Source of the DNA: CAYOSU01 sp964541255
Lineage (GTDB): Bacteria > Bacillota > Clostridia > Christensenellales > CAMQZB01
DNA: 35,336 bases
Assembly (NCBI GenBank): GCA_964541255.1
Contig: CAZIPL010000010.1
Location: 1-35,336, forward strand
Direction of reading: 5' to 3'
The position numbers and the translations under genes are program-made. The notes beneath the pieces were generated by a model, which saw only the letters and a list, made by a program, of their open reading frames with translations, did no database searches and was not told where the DNA came from. Shown piece by piece: positions 8,596-16,762 of this stretch (position 1 is its first letter; every line of letters starts with the position of its first letter).

Positions 8596-9600
8596 ATGAC
8601 TTCGAAACAACTCGACAATATCAGCGAAGGCAAGAAGACGAATTCTTTCTTTGAATCCGTTGCGAAATTCTTCAAAAAACACTTCGGCGGAGATAACGAT
8701 AAGAAGTTTATCAAGAAATATCCCGACGGAATGGTTGAGAAAAGATCGTCGGTAGACGTTATCGTCGATATTCTCATCACGATATTCCTTTGCATAGTAA
8801 TGTTCTGCTGCATCATTCCTTTGTGGCATACCATTATGTGCTCTATCTCGGACGGTAAAGTTCTTTTGGGACATGAAGGTCTTGCCCTTCTTCCCGTAGG
8901 TTCCGCAACGTTAGCGGGATATGACCTTATTTTCCAGAACCCCAACATTTTGCGCGGCTACCTCAACACCATTCTTTACGTTGTAGGTTCCTGCTTCTGC
9001 GGATTCGTTATCAACGTTATTGGCGGATATGTTTTGAGCCGTCAGACAAAGCTTAAAGGCGTTCTCGCTCTCATAGTTTTGTTCACGACGATGTTCTCCG
9101 GCGGTACCGTTCCTACCTACATGGTAATAAGAAAGCTCGGTATGACGGGAACTCCTTTGGCTCTTATCATTCCGGGATGCACCAACGCGATGTTCGTTCT
9201 CATGGTTATGAGATCTTTCAACTCCGTACCCGAATCCACGGTAGAAGCTGCGAGAATCGACGGCGCGGGACACTTCAAGATCATGTTCAGCGTTATGCTT
9301 CCGCAGGCAATGGGTATGACTATCGTTACGATAATCAACTCCGCGATTATGGTTTGGAACTCTTGGCTCCCCGCTTCGATCTACGTTCCGACCGCACAGC
9401 AATGGTGGCCGTTGCAGCTTTGGATTAAGCAGCTCGTAGCAAACAGCACGGACTTCCTTAACTACGCAAACCCCAATTACGCGAGATACCTCATTCAGTA
9501 TTGCGTAATCGTTATATCGACGCTCCCCATTCTTATCATCTTCCCTTTCTTCCAGAAACGTCTCGAAAAGGGTATGGTAATGGGCGCCGTCAAAGAATAA
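8596..9600 (+). CDS. Sugar ABC transporter permease, YtcP/CUT1 type
   Basis: This is the second permease, 334 residues. It has an N-terminal polar extension of about 50 residues, then about six membrane spans beginning VIVDILITIFLCIVMFCCII. The EAA loop EAARIDGAGHFKIMFSVMLP lies near residue 215. The ATG follows a strong AGGAGG and is 14 bp after the first permease, so the pair is co-transcribed and probably forms the heterodimeric channel. The C-terminus QKRLEKGMVMGAVKE is the classical ending of this permease class. The N-terminal extension (KTNSFFESVAKFFKKHFGGD) is longer than usual and of unknown meaning. Confidence 0.92.
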   Translation: MTSKQLDNISEGKKTNSFFESVAKFFKKHFGGDNDKKFIKKYPDGMVEKRSSVDVIVDILITIFLCIVMFCCIIPLWHTIMCSISDGKVLLGHEGLALLPVGSATLAGYDLIFQNPNILRGYLNTILYVVGSCFCGFVINVIGGYVLSRQTKLKGVLALIVLFTTMFSGGTVPTYMVIRKLGMTGTPLALIIPGCTNAMFVLMVMRSFNSVPESTVEAARIDGAGHFKIMFSVMLPQAMGMTIVTIINSAIMVWNSWLPASIYVPTAQQWWPLQLWIKQLVANSTDFLNYANPNYARYLIQYCVIVISTLPILIIFPFFQKRLEKGMVMGAVKE

Positions 9601-9601
9601 T

Positions 9602-10093
9602 ATGGTTATATACGGCAAAGAGTGCAAAAGCGAAATCAAAAGAATTAAAACATCGTGTCTTGTCGCGATACTTGTTGCAAGCGCGATAGAAGCATTGTTT
9701 ATAGTTCTTTCGCTAAGCCTTTTTACCAAAGAAAACTATCTTTTCTTTCAGCTATTGCTTTCGGTGATAACCTTTTTGTACATAAGCTTTTGCTTCTTGC
9801 TTTATAGGTTAAAGCTAAAAAGCGCCGTCAACTTGGAAAAACTTTTGAAAAAGTTCGAAACAAGGGAGACGGAGATCGTTACGGGAGTGTATGAAAGCGA
9901 CCAAAACAAAACGGTATCGGACAGCGGAGTGAGCTTCCGCGCATTCGGGTTCGATAACGGCATGAAATATCGTGACGAGGTCGTTTTGAGAGAGCTTCTT
10001 TTAGAAGAAAGCTTCGACAATCCTTTCGAAACGGGGGAAAGTTATAAGCTTTCGGTAATCGACAACGTTATTTTGGAGTACGAACATGTTTGA
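9602..10093 (+). CDS. Hypothetical two-span membrane protein in the ABC operon
   Basis: I do not recognise this 163-residue protein. Two hydrophobic segments are visible (about residues 18-41 and 46-69), followed by a soluble domain of about 90 residues with alternating charged and beta-prone stretches (TEIVTGVYES, ESYKLSVIDNVILEYE). The ATG lies one base after the stop of the upstream permease and has no clear Shine-Dalgarno sequence, which suggests reinitiation coupled to the permease. The stop overlaps the next gene by 8 bp. Its position inside an importer operon, tightly coupled on both sides, suggests a role in the transporter complex or its regulation. That is inference only. Confidence 0.75.
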   Translation: MVIYGKECKSEIKRIKTSCLVAILVASAIEALFIVLSLSLFTKENYLFFQLLLSVITFLYISFCFLLYRLKLKSAVNLEKLLKKFETRETEIVTGVYESDQNKTVSDSGVSFRAFGFDNGMKYRDEVVLRELLLEESFDNPFETGESYKLSVIDNVILEYEHV

Positions 10094-10715
10094 GAAAATA
10101 ACGTCAAAGCGGATAATTGCCGAAATAAAAGAAAAGAAAGTAACATTTCTTTCAATCGCGATAGCGTGCGTACTTTTGTGGTTTTTCATATTCATTCCGC
10201 TGAGTAACACGGATAGAAGCGCGCAAATAAACGTTGTTTCCGCGGTTTATGCTTGGAAAGACAACGACGGCTTGATTGAAAGAATGCAGACGCAATTGGC
10301 AAGCGACGGCATAGAGGAAGTGAATTTCACTTATGTCGACGCTACGAGCGTAGACAACGTATATACGGTTATGTCTACGGTCGGATATATGGACAGCGAT
10401 TTGCTTATTATGGACACGATGGTGTTCGATAGCATCTTCGTCGGAGAGCTTTATCGCTTATCCGAAGAAGAAAAGTCGCTTATAACAGAAATTTCGGGTG
10501 CTTACTTGAAATTCACGGACGACGGCTGCGGCGTTTTGATCCACATCAAGGGAGACGAAGAGTATAACGACAAGCTTCTCGGATTCCAAGAATACATGCT
10601 TTTCTCGGGCGATATGGAGGAATACGATTTCGCGATATACCCCGTAGGCAAGCAAAACGTCGAAGTCGCAATAAAAGCACTTGCGATATTAATTAAAGAA
10701 AACTTAAACAAATAA
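10086..10715 (+). CDS. Membrane-anchored protein, possibly a reduced solute-binding subunit
   Basis: This 209-residue protein has one N-terminal membrane anchor (about residues 21-40, FLSIAIACVLLWFFIFIPLS) and no lipobox, then an extracytoplasmic domain of about 165 residues. The domain has features reminiscent of extracellular solute-binding proteins: an INVVSAVYAW strand near the start, the segment SDLLIMDTMVFDSIF, and a C-terminal YPVGKQNVEVAIKALAILI that looks like the usual terminal helix. It is about half the normal length. The gene overlaps the upstream one by 8 bp and lies 26 bp before the ATPase gene. I infer, without proof, that it stands in for or assists the missing solute-binding protein. 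An unrelated sensor or assembly factor is also possible. Confidence 0.75.
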   Translation: MFEKITSKRIIAEIKEKKVTFLSIAIACVLLWFFIFIPLSNTDRSAQINVVSAVYAWKDNDGLIERMQTQLASDGIEEVNFTYVDATSVDNVYTVMSTVGYMDSDLLIMDTMVFDSIFVGELYRLSEEEKSLITEISGAYLKFTDDGCGVLIHIKGDEEYNDKLLGFQEYMLFSGDMEEYDFAIYPVGKQNVEVAIKALAILIKENLNK

Positions 10716-10741
10716 TTATAAAGATTAAGGAGAGAAATATC

Positions 10742-11860
10742 ATGGCAGGCTTATCTTTAAGACATATTTATAAGATTTATCCCAACGGCGTTCCTGCCGT
10801 AAACGACTTCAACCTCGAAATCGAGGACAAGGAGTTCATCGTTATCGTAGGACCTTCCGGTTGCGGTAAATCGACAACGCTTCGTATGGTTGCGGGTCTT
10901 GAAAAAATCACAGACGGCGAGCTTTATATCGGAGACAAGCTCGTTAACGACGTTGAGCCTAAGGACAGAGACATCGCGATGGTTTTCCAGAACTACGCAT
11001 TGTATCCTCATATGACCGTTTATGACAACATGGCATTCGGTCTTAAACTTAAAAAAGTAGACAAAGAAGAAATAGACAAGAGAGTTCGCGAGGCTGCTAA
11101 GATCCTCGAAATCGAACAGTACCTCGACAGAAAGCCCAAAGCGCTTTCCGGCGGACAGAGACAGCGTGTCGCTATCGGACGTGCGATAGTCAGAAATCCT
11201 CAAGTATTCTTGATGGACGAACCTCTTTCTAACCTCGACGCTAAGCTTCGTAACCAGATGAGATCGGAGATTATTCTTCTCCGTAAGCGTATCAACACGA
11301 CGTTCATATACGTAACGCACGACCAGACCGAAGCTATGACGCTCGGCGATCGTATCGTTATCATGAAAGACGGCGATATTCAGCAGATCGGTACGCCTCA
11401 GGAAGTATTCGATCATCCGAGAAACGTTTTCGTAGCAGGCTTTATCGGCGCTCCTCAGATGAACTTCTTCGACGCAGAGCTCGTTGTTGACGAGAAGCCT
11501 TACGTAGAAGTTTTGGGCAGCAAGATTTATCTTACGGAAGATATGTGCAAGGTTATCAAAGAAAGAGAGATCAAGTCTCAGAAGGTAACGTTGGGCAGCC
11601 GTCCCGAGCATATCGCTTTAGCAGACGGTGAGGGCGACGGAAGACTTAAAGTCAAGGTATCCGTATCCGAAATGATGGGTTCCGAGATTCATCTCCACCT
11701 CGACGTAACGGACGACAAGAACATCATCATAAGAGTTCCGACAATCAACTTGACGCCCGAAATGGCAGCTTCGTTGACATACGGAAGCGATACTTACATC
11801 GAGTTCAATCCTAAGGCTTGCCACATCTTCAACGAAGACGGCGTAAGCATTTTCGCGTAA
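10742..11860 (+). CDS. Sugar ABC transporter ATP-binding protein (MsmX/UgpC/MalK type)
   Basis: This 372-residue ATPase energises carbohydrate importers. Motifs in order are Walker A GPSGCGKST (37-45), Q-loop FQNYALYPH (82-90), signature LSGGQRQR (135-142), Walker B VFLMDEP (155-161) and switch histidine H193 in VTHDQTEAMT. The C-terminal regulatory (TOBE-type) domain carries GSRPEHIAL. AAGGAG lies about 9 nt before the ATG. MsmX-type ATPases often serve several CUT1 importers; here the gene is physically in the operon with its likely permeases. A palindrome and new promoter-like sequences follow, so downstream genes may be a separate unit. Confidence 0.96.
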   Translation: MAGLSLRHIYKIYPNGVPAVNDFNLEIEDKEFIVIVGPSGCGKSTTLRMVAGLEKITDGELYIGDKLVNDVEPKDRDIAMVFQNYALYPHMTVYDNMAFGLKLKKVDKEEIDKRVREAAKILEIEQYLDRKPKALSGGQRQRVAIGRAIVRNPQVFLMDEPLSNLDAKLRNQMRSEIILLRKRINTTFIYVTHDQTEAMTLGDRIVIMKDGDIQQIGTPQEVFDHPRNVFVAGFIGAPQMNFFDAELVVDEKPYVEVLGSKIYLTEDMCKVIKEREIKSQKVTLGSRPEHIALADGEGDGRLKVKVSVSEMMGSEIHLHLDVTDDKNIIIRVPTINLTPEMAASLTYGSDTYIEFNPKACHIFNEDGVSIFA

Positions 11861-11900
11861 AAATCGTTTCTTCGAAAACAAAGTATAATAAAAGCGTTTT

Positions 11901-11917
11901 ACGCGATATAATCGCGT
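11901..11917 (+). promoter_or_regulatory. Palindrome covering a TATAAT box upstream of the HAD/GH3 genes
   Basis: ACGCGAT (11901-11907) and ATCGCGT (11911-11917) are perfect inverted arms around ATA. The TATAAT at 11907-11912 lies inside the palindrome, and another TATAAT is at 11884-11889. Neither has a good -35 box. This is a likely operator-promoter for the downstream unit. Confidence 0.5.
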
Positions 11918-11973
11918 GAAATAAACGGCTTGCCGAAAGGCAATGTTCACTCATTCATTTTTCTTTTGGGAGG

Positions 11974-11997
11974 GAGGGCTTTTTCTCAAAAGCCCTC
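11974..11997 (+). promoter_or_regulatory. Strong leader hairpin just before the HAD gene
   Basis: GAGGGCTTTT and AAAAGCCCTC form a perfect 10-bp stem with a TCTC loop, ending 10 nt before the ATG at 12008. The only Shine-Dalgarno-like sequence, GGGAGGGAGGG, overlaps the 5' arm. No clean T-run follows, so a translational role is at least as likely as termination of the ABC operon. Confidence 0.5.
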
Positions 11998-12007
11998 TTC
12001 AAACTTT

Positions 12008-12856
12008 ATGGCTAACACGATAGACACATTCAAAAAAAATCACGACTATATCGTCTGCATAGATTCCGACGGAACGGCTATCGACGCAATGAACGTTAAG
12101 CACAAAAAGTGCCACGGTCCGAGCTTTATCGACATCTGGGGCTTGGACGCACATCGCGACGAAATCCAGAAAATGTGGGACGAAATCAACCTCTACTCTA
12201 AAGACAGAGGAGTAAACAGATTCATCGCTCTCGTTAAGATTTTGAAAAGAATCGACGGAGTATACCTCGACGCAAAAGAGGATATCGCCGTTCTCGAAAG
12301 CTGGATTATGAACACAAAGGGACTTTCGAACAAGTTCTTGAAAGAAGAGATCGCAAAGACCGACAACGAAACGCTCAAAAAGGCGTTGGCTTGGTCGGAA
12401 CTTCTCAACAAGAGAATAAGCGAGCTTACTTTTGAAGACAAACCTCCTTTTGACGGGGTTAAAGAGTGCCTTGCTTACATAAAAGAAAGCGCCGACATTG
12501 CGATAGTTTCGAGCTCTAACTTCGAAGCGATAAGCTCCGAATGGGATTATTACGGACTTTTGGATTACGTTGACGTGTTGACAAGCCAAGAAGTAGGTAC
12601 GAAAGGTCAATGCATCGCAAGACTTATCAAACTCGGATACGATCCCGAAAAGATTCTTATGATGGGAGATGCTTATCCCGATACGGAAGCGTCTCAGGCA
12701 AACGGAGTTTGGTATTATCCGATAATGACCAATCGCGAGAAGGAAAGTTGGAATAACCTTAAAGATAAGTATTTCGCAATTTTCAAAAACGGAAACTACA
12801 GAGACGTTCAGGCTAAGTTGCTGACGGACTTTGAAGAAAATTTCAAAAAAATATAG
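12008..12856 (+). CDS. HAD superfamily phosphatase
   Basis: This 282-residue protein has all four HAD motifs: motif I DSDGT (D19 nucleophile, D21), motif II serines at VSSS (167-170), motif III lysine K199 in GTKGQ, and motif IV GDAYPD (D221, D225). A helical cap of about 120 residues lies between motifs I and II. Such enzymes dephosphorylate small metabolites, often sugar phosphates. The frame is open from a TTG at 11930, but the ATG at 12008 gives the natural HAD N-terminus; its Shine-Dalgarno sequence is weak and partly within a hairpin. The stop is 11 bp before the GH3 start, so the two genes form one unit. Substrate unknown. Confidence 0.85.
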   Translation: MANTIDTFKKNHDYIVCIDSDGTAIDAMNVKHKKCHGPSFIDIWGLDAHRDEIQKMWDEINLYSKDRGVNRFIALVKILKRIDGVYLDAKEDIAVLESWIMNTKGLSNKFLKEEIAKTDNETLKKALAWSELLNKRISELTFEDKPPFDGVKECLAYIKESADIAIVSSSNFEAISSEWDYYGLLDYVDVLTSQEVGTKGQCIARLIKLGYDPEKILMMGDAYPDTEASQANGVWYYPIMTNREKESWNNLKDKYFAIFKNGNYRDVQAKLLTDFEENFKKI

Positions 12857-12867
12857 GAGAAAGAAAG

Positions 12868-14661
12868 ATGGTAGATTTAAGAGTAAAACCGTATTACCTT
12901 AATGATGAGCAAGTCAAGTGGGTAGAAGACACAATCGCATCCATGACAACCGAAGAAAAGATCAAACAGCTTTTCGTTCACTTGACAGGTGCCGAGGATA
13001 ACGAAGAAATCGCAAGAGACGAAGCAACCGATATGAAGATGGGTGCTATCCGTTTTAATCCTAAGGCAAAAGAAGTTATGTGGAAGATGAACTACAACTT
13101 CCAGAAATACAGCAAAATCCCCGTACTTTCGGCTGTTAACGTCGAAGCGGGCGGAAACGGTGCTACAAGCTCGGGAACAAACGTAGGTCAGCAGATCAAG
13201 ATCGCTGCAACCAACGATACCGAGTATGCATATAAAATGGGTCAGATCTGCGGTATCGAAACGAAAGCTTGCGGCTCTAATTGGGCATTCTCTCCGATCG
13301 TAGATATCAACCAGAACTGGCATAACCCCGTAATTTCCACGAGAGCATACAGCCAGGACGCACACGTAGTTCTCGATATGGCTAAGGCTTATTTCAAAGG
13401 AATGAGCGAAAGCGGAATCGCATGCGCTGCTAAACACTTCCCCGGAGACGGCAAGGACGAAAGAGACCAACACGTTGCTACGAGCGTAAACACCTGCTCT
13501 TGCGAAGAATGGGATGAGACATACGGAATGATTTATAAGGGACTTATCGACGAGGGTATACAGTCGATCATGCCCGGCCACATCATGCTTCCCGCATATC
13601 AGAAACACTTCAATCCCGATATGAGAGAGGACGAATATCTTCCCGCAACGATCTGCAAAGAGCTTTTGACCGACCTTTTGAGAGGTAAGCTCGGATTCAA
13701 CGGTACGATCGTTTCCGATGCAAGCCACATGGTAGGATTGGCAGGAAGAGGCAAACGTTCCGAAATCGTTCCTAAGGCTATTATGGCTGGATGCGATATG
13801 TTCCTTTTCTATAACGACTACGAAGAGGACGTCAGATATATGACGGAAGCTTACGAAAGCGGTTACCTCACAGAGGAAAGACTTTCCGACGCGCTCCACA
13901 GAATTTTGGGACTTAAAGCAGCGGTAGGACTTGCTAACTTCACGCTTGATAAGTTCGTTCCTATCGAGGGACTTAGCGAAGTAGGTAAACCCGAATTCCA
14001 GCAGGTTGCTGAAGAAGTTTCCGATAAGGCGATAACGCTTGTTAAGCAGGTTGGCGAAAATATCTTCCCCATCACGAAATATAAGAGAATCCTTCTCGTC
14101 GAAGTCGGTCCTAAGGCTAACGACATCACCGCTCTTGCAGGTATGAGCGCAGGCGGCGTAGGACTTGTAGATAAGATAAAAGCAGAGCTTGAACAGCGTG
14201 GACATACGGTTGAAATATACGTTGACCCCGTCAAGAAGATTATGAATATGATGGCTCAGATGTCTCCCGAAGAAAGAGGCAAGATGATGTCTCAGGGTCT
14301 TTCCAAGAAAGGCGTATACGGCATGAAGATGAGTATCGAAGCTTTGACGTCCAATTACGATATGGTTCTTTTGTTCGCAAACGTAAACGCAACGATGAGA
14401 ACGACTCAGCGTCTCGAGTGGGCTATTTCTAAGGGCGGTTGGGACAATCCTTGGTACGTAAACGAAATTCCTACGGTATTCGTTTCTTTCAATTGTCCTT
14501 ATCACTTGGCAGACGTTCCGCAGGTTAAGAACTTCATCAACTGCTACGACGCTTCCGATTCTTCCGTAAGATGGCTCGTTAAGAAGCTCGAAGGCGAAAG
14601 CGAGTTCAAGGGCGTTTCTCCTGTAGATGCGTTCTGCGGACTTATGGATACGAGATTCTAA
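12868..14661 (+). CDS. Glycoside hydrolase family 3, NagZ-like active site
   Basis: This 597-residue protein has an N-terminal TIM barrel and a C-terminal second domain. The barrel carries KHFPGDGKDERDQH at 189-202, close to the KHxPGxGxxxxDxH motif whose Asp-His dyad serves as acid/base in NagZ-type N-acetylglucosaminidases. The nucleophile is D284 in IVSDASHM. The motif points to a beta-N-acetylhexosaminidase or related phosphorylase rather than a standard beta-glucosidase, although exact specificity cannot be read. There is no signal peptide, so it is probably cytosolic. A good GGAGA precedes the ATG. A Met-rich segment (MSPEERGKMMSQGL) in the C-terminal domain resembles one near the end of the other GH3 (MTPEEMRKAQESGL). 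A terminator follows at 14687. Confidence 0.9.
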   Translation: MVDLRVKPYYLNDEQVKWVEDTIASMTTEEKIKQLFVHLTGAEDNEEIARDEATDMKMGAIRFNPKAKEVMWKMNYNFQKYSKIPVLSAVNVEAGGNGATSSGTNVGQQIKIAATNDTEYAYKMGQICGIETKACGSNWAFSPIVDINQNWHNPVISTRAYSQDAHVVLDMAKAYFKGMSESGIACAAKHFPGDGKDERDQHVATSVNTCSCEEWDETYGMIYKGLIDEGIQSIMPGHIMLPAYQKHFNPDMREDEYLPATICKELLTDLLRGKLGFNGTIVSDASHMVGLAGRGKRSEIVPKAIMAGCDMFLFYNDYEEDVRYMTEAYESGYLTEERLSDALHRILGLKAAVGLANFTLDKFVPIEGLSEVGKPEFQQVAEEVSDKAITLVKQVGENIFPITKYKRILLVEVGPKANDITALAGMSAGGVGLVDKIKAELEQRGHTVEIYVDPVKKIMNMMAQMSPEERGKMMSQGLSKKGVYGMKMSIEALTSNYDMVLLFANVNATMRTTQRLEWAISKGGWDNPWYVNEIPTVFVSFNCPYHLADVPQVKNFINCYDASDSSVRWLVKKLEGESEFKGVSPVDAFCGLMDTRF

Positions 14662-14686
14662 GAATAAAACAACGAAATATACCGAA

Positions 14687-14717
14687 AACGAATCGCTTTA
14701 TTGCGGTTCGTTTTTTT
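14687..14717 (+). terminator. Intrinsic terminator after the NagZ-like GH3 gene
   Basis: AACGAATCGC (14687-14696) pairs with GCGGTTCGTT (14703-14712) with one G-T pair, followed by a run of T residues. Confidence 0.9.
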
Positions 14718-14730
14718 CGTTTCCTTCTTC

Positions 14731-14805
14731 TATTATGAGGGGTTTAACTTTAGATTGCAAATTGATTGCAGTTATCGAATAATTGCTAACTCCTTTTAAC
14801 GGATA
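14731..14805 (-). repeat. Dispersed 75-bp repeat, copy A
   Basis: Read on the minus strand it begins TATCCGTTAAAAGG, contains GCAATCAATTTGCAATCT and ends CTCATAATA. It aligns along its whole length with copy B at 15043-15120, which lies inverted to it with the heads facing each other. Confidence 0.7.
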
Positions 14806-14817
14806 ACCTTTTTAGTT

Positions 14818-14934
14818 TTGAATAGTCTTGACGAAATCAAAAAACCAAAATCTGAAATTTTAGTAGTTAAAGGAAAGGATACCTTTTTTGAAAATATTGC
14901 CGGTTTTTATTATCTTCCGAGAGAAAAAGATTAA
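14818..14934 (+). pseudogene. Possible gene remnant between two inverted repeats
   Basis: This frame is open from 14800 to the TAA at 14932-14934. It reads LNSLDEIKKPKSEI and later ENIAGFYYLPREKD, which looks protein-like and uses codons (CCA, TCT, GTA) unlike the neighbouring genes. There is no ribosome binding site and only about 39-45 codons. It may be the 3' end of a lost gene or an accidental open frame; I have no family match. Confidence 0.25.
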
Positions 14935-14970
14935 TAATGTGCAAAAAAAATGTAATAATTATATTCAAAA

Positions 14971-15003
14971 ATGCAATAAATCGAAACAATTATGTGCTAT
15001 ACT
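14971..15003 (+). promoter_or_regulatory. Promoter of the GH39 gene, variant of the shared element
   Basis: ATGCAATAAA (14971-14980), a 17-bp spacer and TATACT (14998-15003) repeat the arrangement seen at 7509 and 24518. The leader to the ATG is long, about 215 bp, and contains repeat copy B. Confidence 0.5.
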
Positions 15004-15042
15004 TAGAATGTAGTAATATTGAGAAATTGTGAGCTTATTGCA

Positions 15043-15120
15043 TATCCATTGAAAGGCGTTCGCGATTGAGTTTTAATGGCAATCAATTTTCAGTCTAAAG
15101 TTAAATTCGCTCATAATACG
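15043..15120 (+). repeat. Dispersed 75-bp repeat, copy B
   Basis: It begins TATCCATTGAAAGGCG, contains TTGAGTTTTAATGGCAATCA and ends GCTCATAATACG. It is the closest relative of copy A and lies in the leader of the GH39 gene. Confidence 0.7.
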
Positions 15121-15218
15121 TAAGCGTCGGCTTTAATGAATGATAAGTAACTTAGATTTCTTAAAACCGATTTTATATGCAGAAGCTACATAGCCTAAAC
15201 GGGCAAGGAGGAAAAAGT

Positions 15219-16754
15219 ATGAAATATTCAATCGACCTTAACGGCAAAACGAGACCTACGGATTTTTCGTGGCAGTTCGGCTTCGGAAACGACCATGCAT
15301 ATCAAATGCACAGAACGGATTTTTGCGAGCATTTGAAGCTTGCTCACGACGAGCTCGGAATCAAGTATAACCGTTTCCACGGCATATTCGACGACGATAT
15401 GCTTACTCGCCAACAGCTTTCGGAGTTTATTCCGCTTCCTCACGCGAACGAAGTTTTCGAGAATAATTTCCGTCAATGCGGACATGTTTTCGACAATATG
15501 CTTAAATGCGGCGTAAAGCCTTTCGTAGAGCTTTCCTTTATGCCGAGAAGCCTTGCCAAAGGAAAGAGAACGGGACTTCATTACAAGAACAACATCTGCA
15601 TGCCCAAAGATCTCAATGCGTGGAGCGAATATATAAAGAGTTTTATCGAGTTTTTGCTCGACCGCTACGGCAAGGAAGAGGTAGAAACGTGGTATTTCGA
15701 GGTTTGGAACGAGCCTGACCTTTCCACGTTCTTTGCAGGCACGCAGAAAGATTATTTCAAGCTTTACGAAGCAACCGTAAAAGCAATTAAGAGCGTTGAC
15801 GAAAAGCTTTTGGTAGGCGGTCCGTCTACCAGCGCGATCAGATGGATAGATGAATTTATCGCATATTGCGAAGAAAACAAGCTCCCGTATGATTTCGTTT
15901 CGACGCATCATTATCCGGGCGACGGCTTCGGTAACATCGTCGGCATTCCCAACATCAAAGGTATGCTCGCAAGCGTAAAAGACGCAGCCAACAACGGCAC
16001 GGATTTGGGCGATACAATAAGAAACATGTTCTATACCGAAGAAAAAGCCAAAGCGCTCCCCAAGGGTAGACTTACCGTTCTTGACGACGAGCTTATTCCT
16101 AAGTGCAAAAACGTTCCCGTTCTTATCACGGAGTGGAACTCTATGGCTATTTTCGGGGCTCCCGTTCACGACGAAAAGTACTCCGCCGCGTTTGCCGTCA
16201 AGACTTGTATGGATTTGAACAACGAGTTCAAGGCATATATGTTCTGGTGCGTTTCGGATATTTTCGAGGAGATATTCTTGCTCAATAAGCCTTTCAACGG
16301 CGCGTACGGAATTATCACCAACGACGGTATCCCCAAGCCCAATTTCTGGGGATTCAAGATGCTTTCCGAGCTTTATCCCGAGAGAATGGACGTAGCGTTC
16401 AGAACCAACGAAGACGTAGAATATGCCGTTTTCAAGAACGGAGATAAGGCGCAAGTTCTCGTTTATGCTCAAAGCACCGATAGAACGGAGAACAAAGAAT
16501 ATGAGGTTGAATTCGAGCTTAACAAAGCATTCGATTCGGCAACGGTTGAAGTTATCGACGATACGCATTGCAACCCCAAAAAGCTTTGGGAAGATATGGG
16601 AAGCCCGAAGAACCTTAAGCTTTCGGAGGTCGAAGAGATAAAAGAAAAGACAAGACTTTTGAAAGAGCCTTTTGCTATCGAGGTAAACGGCGACGTTACG
16701 ACGATAAAGACGACGTTAAGAACGAACGACGTAAAACTTTTTACGCTCGAATAA
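15219..16754 (+). CDS. Glycoside hydrolase family 39, beta-xylosidase type
   Basis: This 511-residue protein shows GH39 features: NRFHGIFDDDM at 51-61, the acid/base E165 in YFEVWNEPDL, STHHYPGDG at 228-236 and the nucleophile E305 in LITEWNS. Family members are retaining beta-xylosidases, alpha-L-iduronidases and related enzymes; a xylosidase-type role fits the nearby alpha-xylosidase. There is no signal peptide, so it probably acts on imported oligosaccharides in the cytosol. The ATG at 15219 follows AAGGAGG and is preferred over the in-frame ATG at 15177, which lacks a Shine-Dalgarno sequence. It forms a two-gene unit with the metallo-beta-lactamase-fold gene 50 bp downstream, separated by a hairpin. 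Confidence 0.92.
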   Translation: MKYSIDLNGKTRPTDFSWQFGFGNDHAYQMHRTDFCEHLKLAHDELGIKYNRFHGIFDDDMLTRQQLSEFIPLPHANEVFENNFRQCGHVFDNMLKCGVKPFVELSFMPRSLAKGKRTGLHYKNNICMPKDLNAWSEYIKSFIEFLLDRYGKEEVETWYFEVWNEPDLSTFFAGTQKDYFKLYEATVKAIKSVDEKLLVGGPSTSAIRWIDEFIAYCEENKLPYDFVSTHHYPGDGFGNIVGIPNIKGMLASVKDAANNGTDLGDTIRNMFYTEEKAKALPKGRLTVLDDELIPKCKNVPVLITEWNSMAIFGAPVHDEKYSAAFAVKTCMDLNNEFKAYMFWCVSDIFEEIFLLNKPFNGAYGIITNDGIPKPNFWGFKMLSELYPERMDVAFRTNEDVEYAVFKNGDKAQVLVYAQSTDRTENKEYEVEFELNKAFDSATVEVIDDTHCNPKKLWEDMGSPKNLKLSEVEEIKEKTRLLKEPFAIEVNGDVTTIKTTLRTNDVKLFTLE

Positions 16755-16762
16755 TGTTAATT

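Noticed and set aside
11930..12007. N-terminal extension of the HAD protein from a TTG at 11930
   Set aside because: It would translate the leader hairpin and adds 26 residues with no family match; the ATG at 12008 gives the normal HAD N-terminus.
12877..14505. A 542-residue open frame antisense to the NagZ-like GH3
   Set aside because: It is the shadow of a strongly supported GH3 gene, with no family motifs or start signals of its own.
14731..15120. Repeat copies A and B considered as terminal inverted repeats of one insertion sequence
   Set aside because: Similar single copies occur elsewhere without partners, the space between holds no transposase, and no target duplication is visible.
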